Source: Aurifilum marmelostoma (lineage: Eukaryota > Ascomycota > Sordariomycetes > Diaporthales > Cryphonectriaceae). From it: a stretch of 64,000 nucleotides of DNA. Under the pieces are notes generated by a model. The model made no database searches and was not told the DNA's origin. It was given only the letters and a program-made list of their open reading frames with translations. The stretch's first letter is position 1; every line of letters begins with the position of its first letter. The DNA is taken from NCBI GenBank assembly GCA_027559495.1, contig JAMXSV010000017.1, positions 310,001 to 374,000 on the forward strand, read 5' to 3'. The position numbers and the translations under genes are program-made. Shown in pieces: positions 56,243 through 64,000 of this stretch.

Positions 56243-59200
56243 CTACCTCGCGTGTAGGTCATGACCCGTACTATCCGTACCATCGTCTATCTCAACGGGA
56301 CTCTGCACAAGATGTCCCTGGGCGCCAGACATCATAGTCCCCTCGGGCTGAACTTCACTGACGCTCGTGCTGGTACCGCGTTTCCCAATGTTCCCACCCT
56401 TCGACATTCCACCAGATCCACTTGCGTTCACCACCACCGCAGTGGGCTCACTACCGCTCGTCTCGTCGGGCGGTGCGTCGAGTGGAGGCGCGACATAGAC
56501 GTCGCCGCTGACTGTCTTGCTCTGTCGCCTGTTGTGGCCTCGCCAGCGCCATGACATCCTCCTGCTTCCGGCAGATGGCCGCGGCCCGATCTTGTTGTCG
56601 CGTCCTTTCTGCTGCTGTCCTTCGTTGTCATCATCATCATCATCCTCCTCCTCCTCCTCCACCTCGTCCTCTGAACCATCTCCGCACTGCACTGCTTCGC
56701 CCAGCTCGGCGGCGGCAACACTGTCCGGAGGAGTGCCTGCGACGCCGCCGAACCTCTCCAGTTCCTGCACAAGATCCTGGTCCTGAGGCCAGTAGATCCT
56801 CCGCAGGGCAGTGACGGCAAGCTCAAACACGACGACCATGGCCAGCACCACCACAAGCGTAAGCCACCAGGTAGGTGTCCTTCCGAAATTGTCCATAAAC
56901 CCATCCCGGACTGTATACGGCCCGGGCGCCTCCGCGTAGATGGCCGACAGGAACAGATTCCACAGGAACCAGCCCGCAACCGAGATGAAGAGGCCGATAA
57001 AGGTCACGACAGTCTTGTTGTGGAGCTCCAGCACGAGCAGCTTGATGTTGATGAAGACGACGCCCGCCGTAAAGGCGAGGTCGCCCATGGCGAAGAGGCC
57101 GTTGTCGCTGTCAAAGGTGAGGTGGACAAAGATGCCCCAGGTGCCAAAGAAGATGAAGACGGCTTCGAGCACGCCCGTGATGGTCCAGCCCATGTATTTG
57201 CGGAAGTTGAAGGCCTTGTTCTTTTGTCCATAGGTGTACAGCTCCGGCATGGCCAGGAGGGTCTCGGCCCGCAGGTCCTGCTCGAACATGCCGAGGAGGA
57301 TGACGGCCAGCGAGGTGAAGAGAGTGTTGAACACCGCCAGGCTTGCAGACTCGTAGAAGGACGTCCCGGTGTAGCCGTTGTACCTCTGGTACATGGCCTG
57401 GACCAGGTAGAACATGATCTCCTTCCAGAAGGTGGCGAGGATGTATTTGCCCGTGCGGATGTAGTTCCAGCGCCCGTGCACAAAGAGGAGCTTCTGCAGG
57501 AACCTAAACTGCGCAATGCTGTAGTCGGAGATCCTGGCCGCCTGGAGGCCCTCGCGGCCAGAGATGCCAATGCCGACATGGGAGGCCTGGATCATCGCAA
57601 TGTCGTTGGCCCCGTCGCCGATGGCCAGGGTCAATGACGAGGAGACACGGTGACGGATGCACTTGACAAGACTGGCCTTCTGTGCCGGTGATGCACGGCA
57701 ACATATGACCGAGTCCACACGCGCGACGAGATCAAAGAACAGAACCCTGAGGGCCTCGTCGCCCTCCACTACACCCAGCGTGTGTCCATCAATCACGACC
57801 ACAGAGTGCGGCATCATGCCCCGGCCGACGTCGACCAGTGTGGCCGCGATCTTGTCCTGCAGCGGGCCTTGGGTGGCATCCAAGATGTAGATCTCCGAGA
57901 CGGGCTTGCAGATTCTTGCTGAATGTGCGATGTTGATGGCCGTCTCTCGCTTGTCGCCGGTCAGCATCCACACCTTGATATTTGCACGACGGAGCATATC
58001 GATGGTCTCAGGTACGCCCTGCTGCAGCTTGTCCTCGATGGCAGTGGCACCGGCCAGGTCAAAATTCTGTTCGATCAGTTCGGCTGCGGCTTCGATGCGC
58101 TCCTGACGGTTGACGAGGCTCGTCGTAGCTTCGTGGTACTCGGCCTTCCACTGCTTGTAGTCGTCTTCCTCTACATAGCGGTAAGCGAACAGCAGTGTCC
58201 GCAGGCCCTCAGAGGCGAAATCGTCTATGTGCTGGAAGCAGCGCTCGAACACTGCGCTGTCGCTCACAGCGATGGACTCATCTACCATGCCGTCGTAGGG
58301 GTCGTCATGGATCGCTACTGGGGAGGCAAGCAGCTCTAGAGACCGACCGCGGGATACAGATGCCCTTGGAGACAAGACCAAGTCATCATCTCTCGCTCCA
58401 ATTGGGGTCTCCCCTTCTCGGATCGTGACAGGGGAAACAACCCCCCTCAGTGACGAAACTCGGCCGTCGTCTGCTCGTAGACCGTCTCCCAGTGCTCTTC
58501 CTGCCGAAAAGTCCGGTCCTGTGACTGAAGTTGCTGGTGGCCCGGGCAAGCGACGTGCTGTTCCTCGAGCTCTGTACACTCAGCTTCCGCATCGCCTTCT
58601 CCTGCTCCATGCTCTTCCGGATGCTTGCCTTCCGGTCTACAGCCGACGCTGTCTCCATGGCAAGCTTGCTCTGCTTGAGACGTGGCAGGACGACACTATC
58701 AGCTCCCTTGCTGAAGACACAGATGCGGCCGTCTGGCATGCGGATGATGATGGACATCCTCTTGCGCTTGCTGCTGAACTCGATCACGTCGAGGACCTCG
58801 TAGGTCTCCTCGCCCACGCTCCCGTGCTCATTTGGAAACTGCAGCTTGATTTTCTGTGCGGGCCGGTCGACAAGCAGGAAGCCCAGGTCCTTGGCAGCCT
58901 CGACAAGAGCGAGCTCGTCTGGAGAGGCCGCCTGGAACTCGACCTTCCCATCGGCCTTCCTCTCTGGCAGGCAGGTATGGCAAAGGGCGATGCACAAGAT
59001 GAAGCGGATGGCCTTCTTGGAGAAGGCAGTGTTGGGCCGTTTACGGATGTACTCGATCAGATCGTCCGTCTTGAGCTGGGGCTGGGCGTGGCTGGGCCGC
59101 GCGGTCGATGTCCAGATGGAGCCAGATCTGCGGGGGCCGCTGGTGGTGGTGGACGCTCGACCGTATGTGCTGTGATCATCCACATAATCTGACCTCATGG

Positions 59201-61424
59201 TGCTGTAGGAGGCCCGCACGACCTTCTTCCCCTTGTCGTGATGGGCACCCGCCCCTGGCATCTGTCTCCCTCTCTCGTCTTCGGCCTCGCGCTGGACGTC
59301 CATGTCATGCAGCCAGGCCGTGCCAGCCACGCTCATCTTCCGAAAACGCATGATGTTTTCCGTTAGCGTGCCTGTCTTGTCAGAAAACACATAGCTGACC
59401 TGACCCAGATTTTCCAGGATCGTGGTGGTGTTGGCAACCATGGGTGTATTTGAGACCGGGTCGTACATGTCGATGTCCCTGAGCAGCATGACCTGTCCGA
59501 GCTTGACAATCTCCAGCGAGACGTACAGCGACAGGGGGATCAATGTATTGAACTCGATAACAAACGCGACAAGTATCTTGCCAAAGGGCACGACGTAGTT
59601 GTGCAGGTACCAGGCGTATCTCTCGGTGGAGCGCACCCAGAGGACGTTGCCGATGGAGCAGCCGAGGGCGAGGATGACAACAAACTGGACGAGCAGGATG
59701 ATGATCTTGTTGACCTTGGCCTGCATGGCTGGTGCCTTGGCGCGCACGTTCTTGTTCGCGTTCATCCGTATCTTGCACTCTTCGCCGGTGTTGATGACCA
59801 AGCCAACAGCCTCGTAGGTATTGCGCAGAGTCGATCCTCGGTACACCACCTGGTTCAGTGTCAGGGGCATCGCCTCTCCGTTCACGACGGCCTTGCCCTC
59901 GTAGTTGTAGAGGTCCAGGTTCGGGTCTTCAGAGACGACCTCAGCCTCACAGGCTTTTAGGGCAGACAGTGATGCGCAGTGCTGCGCAAAGAGGGGGCAC
60001 GACTGCTTGCTCTTCAGGTTCGTCTCGCCGTCGAGAGCCATCGTCTCGATGTACGCAACGCCATTTGGGCCTGTGGCGTGCAGCAGGATGATATCCGCCG
60101 GAATTTGTTCGTCCCGGCGCAGCTTGATGATGTCGCCCACGCGGATATCCTGCCACTGCATCTTGGACCAATGCACCTCCTCGTGCTCGGACCACGGCGG
60201 GTTCTCGTCCTGTCGCTCGACCACCTCGTCCAGCTCCTGCGTCTCCCCCGCGGTTCCTCCTCTCCGCCTGCGAAACTTCTCCCGAACCCCCGCCTGCCGC
60301 CGCCTGCCGTCGCTCGAGATGCTGCCGTCAGGGTCCAGCACGCAGGCCTCTGTCCTGTTCTCGAACTTGTCCATCTTGTATCTCCGATAATCATCCCACC
60401 CCTCCTTGGCCATGCTGAGGGCGACAAACGCCATCAGGGGTCCAATCGTCGTGTATGTGCCTGTGGTGCTGAGACCGGGTATCATCTGAAGAATGCCGAT
60501 GGTGAGGAAATATGCGTTGGCGAGCTTGCTGAACTGGAAAAACAATTGCTTGGGCAGGAATGACCAGATGGTGTACCTGCTGGACCTGATGAAGTTGGAT
60601 ATATACGGCCTGCCTCGTCGTTCGTCCACGAGGCCGCCCTTTCGTCGTGCTACGCCAGGGTCAAGCGGTATGTGCCTCCCATCGGCACTTGGCGGCAGAG
60701 GTCTCTGGCGCAGGAGGCCCTCGACGACCCATTTCTTGTACCAGTGGGCAATCATCCTCCTGTAGCGGGACGATCGAGTCCTCTTCAGCCTTCTTGCTCT
60801 CGCCTTCTGCCGGACGACCCAGTCCTTGGCGTCTGCGATGGTGGCACTTGCCTCGGCAGCCCTCTTGATGCTATCCTCGACGCCACCCAGCTGCAGCCGT
60901 CGGTGCCGTGGTCGCGTGGTCACGGACGGCGGCTCAGCAAAGGAAATCCTACCCTGTCGGGACTCGTCTTCCTCACCACCGAAACCTTCAAGCCTCTTAC
61001 CCCGGCCTGCACCCCTCGAACCGGTAGCATGCTGTTCGCGGCTCTCGCGCCATCTCCTCGCGGCCTCGGTGTCTTCCACCCTGCTCTCAATCGGGTACAA
61101 GTTCGTGTCGAGCCGCAGCTGAGGCTGGTGGTGGTGGTGGTGGCGCCCGCCGCTGCGGGGATGGAGTGCCTCATCCGAGAACACAATGTGTCCGCCACTC
61201 TCGCTACGCCTCGTATCGGCACTGCTCCTGCGTGACTGTGACTGGGCTCCTGTGCCCTCACCCGTGGCACCACCAGCGCCTTCGCCTGCGGACGAGCCGG
61301 CCTGCCTGCTTGGAGCTGATGGCCTGTTCGGTACCAATGTCTCTGCCTCCTGCAGGTTCTCGAGCTCCGAGCGCAGGACGTCGATGCTGGTGCTGCGCCT
61401 GTAGTGATTGTTGTGCCCGGCCAT
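56243..61424 (-). CDS. P4-type phospholipid-translocating ATPase (flippase), probably Dnf3-like, apparent frameshift
   Basis: It flips phospholipids to the cytosolic leaflet of Golgi, endosome or plasma membranes. No intron; corrected length about 1,726 residues. A long N-terminal tail (about 280 residues, with five His in a row) precedes NFIRSSRYTIWSFLPKQLFF, the P4 entry motif. Then come MALDGETNLKSKQS (actuator, about 463-476), FNTLIPLSLYVSLEIVK (P4-specific PLSL in TM4, about 625-641), FSDKTGTLTENIM with phosphorylated Asp682, and ASPDELALVEAAK (nucleotide-binding domain). After the shift come MLTGDKRETAINIAHS, IGDGANDIAMIQASHVGIGI and the last six membrane segments. The tail has an acidic DDDDDD/EEEEE run. 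Length and the big inserts on both sides of the N domain resemble Dnf3. The frame changes near codon 993 at a coding G6 run (58441-58446); one base fewer restores it. Confidence 0.9.
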
Positions 61425-64000
61425 GGTGATGATGATGGCGACGGAGGGCAGCCTGCTAGGGCTAGGTGCCCGAGGTTCAACCAAACGTCCAACAAGCCTC
61501 TTCTCTCCTCAACCTGGTGTGGGGGGAGTGGGCACTCATTGAGAGATGAGGGAACCCTCTCCCTCTCTCTGCCCTTCCAAAGATCCTGGCTCGGTGTATG
61601 TCTCAAGTTTTCCCATCAAGAGTCTGGCACCTTTTGGGATTGACCTCGGGAAACGTCGTCCTGAGGTCCCGAGATGCGAAGAGGGAATTTGATGTGACGT
61701 CGACTTTGAATATAGTAGTATAAGTACGAAAACAGATGGAAGAGGACTGGTGACTGTTAAGTCTAGCCCCCCCCCCCGGGAGAAGACAAAGAAAATGAGC
61801 CGGTGCGTGGAGCCGGGACGCTCCCCCAACCACGAAACCACCGCCGCAGCCTAAGTGTGATGTACGAGGTATGAGGTCTCGAACGAGAGCCTAGCCCCGA
61901 ATCCTTAGAGAGCACAAGGATCCGAGATCACACGCCAAGGTGGCGCCAACAAAAAATGCCGTGGTCGAGCGAGGGAGAGTAATTGGGTGTGAGTCAGGCT
62001 GTGGGTGAGAGAGAGAAAGTCCGTGTGTGTGTGTGTGTGGATGGATGGTGAATGTGGTCAATGCCAAGTAGAAGGAAGGATTGCGACGTCGTCTGGGAGG
62101 CCTTGGAGGAGGGGGGAAAAAAAGGCCACACAAGACTGAATGGCATCAATCTTCAACAACAACAACAACAATGCTCATGGGCCATTCCCATCAATCGATC
62201 GTGAAGAATGTTCTTTTCCCCCCACCTCTTCTTTTTCTTCCAGGTTCTTCTGCCCTGCCTCGGGACCTCTTGGCTCGGGGTTGCCCCTCCCATCCGAGTC
62301 CCGCCGGACACAAGCACACACAACATGCACCCACAAAACCGGTGACCTCATCGTCCACGCAACAAGACTGCACAGCCCCGACATCCCTCCGCACCTTCTT
62401 CCCCCAATTTTTTTTTTTTCTTTGGAAAGGGCACGGGGCTTTAGTTCGGCACACATCCTGCTCGTCTTTCCTCTTCCAGCCAAAGCCAACAAAAACCAGA
62501 CCATACCATATCTGTCATTCAGAGTCAATTGATACTTGACCTCTCCTTTCTTCATCCGTCCACCTTCCCCTCCAGGCCAGACACCCAAGCTTCGTAGAAC
62601 TTGGTGGTGGGGTTTTGTTTTCTCGTCTTCTAGAAGCCAACGGATCGGAGCGCATTGACAGCACAAGCGAAACCCGCAAACATGCATGAACAGGGTCTTG
62701 CTTCCTTTTCTTTCTTACTTTGCGCACGTCAGCAGCGAGCCTGCCAGCCCAGCCACCAGCGGTGAATGATGGGAGGAATGAGGCTCGCGCATTGAAGCTT
62801 TTCCCTCTTCTTCTCCCTCGCCTTCTTCCTCATCTTGTTGTTAACTTTCTTGGAGGGATCAGGGGTTGGCAAAATAGCATCGTAGTGTATCCCTGCGCCG
62901 GGAGAACGTCTCAGGCTCGGCCTCGTCCTGGCCAATACAATACCACCACAGAGTCTTGGCCTTCGGCAGCATTTGCTCACCTACATAAACATCCGATCTC
63001 TGACTACCATGGTACTACTACAAACTACTAGCTGACACGAACATGTGCCGCATATAGCCCGGCTGATCTCGGCCTGGTCTGTGAGAACGCAGTGAACGAA
63101 TGATACCTTCCTTGAGAGATTTTGAAGAAGATAGTCACTGCGAATGCGCACCGTGCACGATAATTCAGTAGATATACCAGATATGCGCTCAACGAGACAA
63201 TTTCCAAACGTTTTCATTCCGGCCAAGAACGCCTTGGCCATGTGCCCCTACCCTGTTGCCTAGAAAATTGTAACTATATAGGAGCTTGAGATCAGGCCCT
63301 GTACCTTGCCTGCTCTCTCTTTCGAGGCAGACCAGCGAGACAGCAACACGCGACTAGGCGTGAGCAACGTGACCAGAAACTTTGGTGGGGAAAAAAGGTC
63401 TCCAATCCTATCTCTCAGAGATTATTCGGTTGCCCCCGAAGGGAAAAAAAGGAAAAAAGAACAAAGATGTAATGAGAAGTGGGAAGATCCTTCCGAGAGG
63501 ACACTTTGCTTTGTAGCATCCTTTCGTCTGTCCACAATATGTATTAGCCGCCAGGGCATTGTCTTCTCGAGGTCTTCCCTTCAGATATATAGATAGCTCC
63601 CGTTGCTGAATGTGCGCCAAACAGATATTCCAAATCCCCTTCGAGGCGTAGCGACGCCTGATATCCAACACTGCGTAGTACTCGACAACAATAGCTATTA
63701 GGTGCCCAGGTAACTCATGATAATGAGCCAAGGTCGATGCGATGCGAAAACACACAAGACGCGAATGGCAGTCGCAGAGAGGCGAAAAGACAGCACCGTC
63801 GCTTCGCTGTGTCAGAACTGCATCTCGGCAGTTCTGACAGCTAACAAGAGGTGTCGATCGTGGCTGATGACGATCACAATCGACAAACAGAGGCGCAGAA
63901 ACGAACAGAAAGTGATCGGTCGGTGCAGATGACAAAAAGAAGAGGAAGGAAAAAAAAAAAGAACAGCTGCAGTCGATGGACGATGTGGCCGGCCCAAAAA
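61425..64000. other. Flippase upstream region and gene-free right end
   Basis: About 2.6 kb with no gene I can support. It contains GT-rich repeats near 62022-62039, an AAC array near 62152-62171, a T run near 62408-62418 and a short hairpin at 63810-63839. The longest open stretch (63408-63935 on -) has no ATG. Confidence 0.5.
63810..63839. repeat. Perfect 12-bp inverted repeat with 6-nt loop
   Basis: TGTCAGAACTGC (63810-63821), loop ATCTCG, then GCAGTTCTGACA (63828-63839), a perfect complement. It would form a stable hairpin in RNA of either strand or serve as a dyad-symmetric protein site. No gene is visible beside it. Confidence 0.8.

Noticed and set aside
12261..58446. Programmed +1 ribosomal frameshifting as the explanation of the six frame changes
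   Set aside because: The sites share only a G/C run, not a known slippery heptamer or stop context, and they occur in unrelated genes whose orthologues are read without frameshifting. Sequencing error is simpler.
63408..63935. 175-residue open frame on the minus strand near the right edge
   Set aside because: No ATG in the frame and no similarity or domain that I can recognise.
1..64000. A biosynthetic, defence or mobile gene cluster
   Set aside because: The genes are unrelated housekeeping and accessory functions; there is no polyketide or peptide synthase, transporter-regulator set, transposase, reverse transcriptase or direct repeat array.

Overview
This window is nuclear DNA of a filamentous ascomycete (Pezizomycotina, most likely a Sordariomycete; the species cannot be named from sequence alone). 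The evidence is short introns of about 50-270 bp with GT..AG ends and CTAAC/CTGAC-type branch sites, GC-rich exons with strong C/G third-position bias, pyrimidine-rich leaders full of CA/CT microsatellites, and housekeeping proteins with clear fungal character. I recognise 23 protein genes (one cut by the left edge), about one per 2.8 kb on both strands. I see no convincing tRNA or rRNA gene, transposon, CRISPR array or secondary-metabolite cluster.

Layout. 1-8.2 kb: the start of AP-3 delta adaptin (-), EMC2 (+), and a coiled-coil protein with a C-terminal ubiquitin-like domain (+) behind a long leader. 8.9-15.0 kb: Coq10 (-), the tRNA m3C32 methyltransferase Trm140/METTL2 (+), a nitronate monooxygenase (-) and ornithine decarboxylase (-) with a very long ATG-free leader. 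18-24.4 kb: the mitochondrial presequence protease PreP/Cym1 (-), divergent from a taxilin (+). 26-35.5 kb, all +: a conserved protein of unknown function, an aldo/keto reductase, a CLPTM1-family ER membrane protein, and an uncharacterised zinc-module protein ending in a CaaX box. 36-42.4 kb: Sec22 (-), an Asx-homology-domain protein (+), Elongator subunit Elp5 (-) and the tri-snRNP protein SNRNP27 (+). 43.3-61.4 kb, all -: a DUF1275 membrane protein, a secreted S10 serine carboxypeptidase, CAND1, a PAQR/HlyIII receptor, a small Cys-rich protein and a P4-ATPase flippase. The last 2.6 kb holds no gene I can support.

The genes do not form a pathway. Several serve membrane traffic and ER or lipid biology (AP-3, EMC2, CLPTM1, Sec22, taxilin, P4-ATPase), two serve mitochondria (Coq10, PreP) and two serve modification of the tRNA anticodon loop (Trm140, Elp5); I read this as ordinary gene order.

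The most important general observation is that five genes carry a total of six apparent frameshifts. Each is explained by one extra base in or beside a G/C run of 5-6, including two in CAND1 and one inside the NMO active-site motif. This looks like systematic homopolymer over-calling rather than gene death, and coordinates within those genes should be read accordingly. I did not find a clear new multi-gene system. The best leads are the ATG-free ODC leader, the CaaX-tailed zinc-module protein with overlapping upstream ORFs, and the Cys-rich protein with DnaJ-like CxxC repeats.
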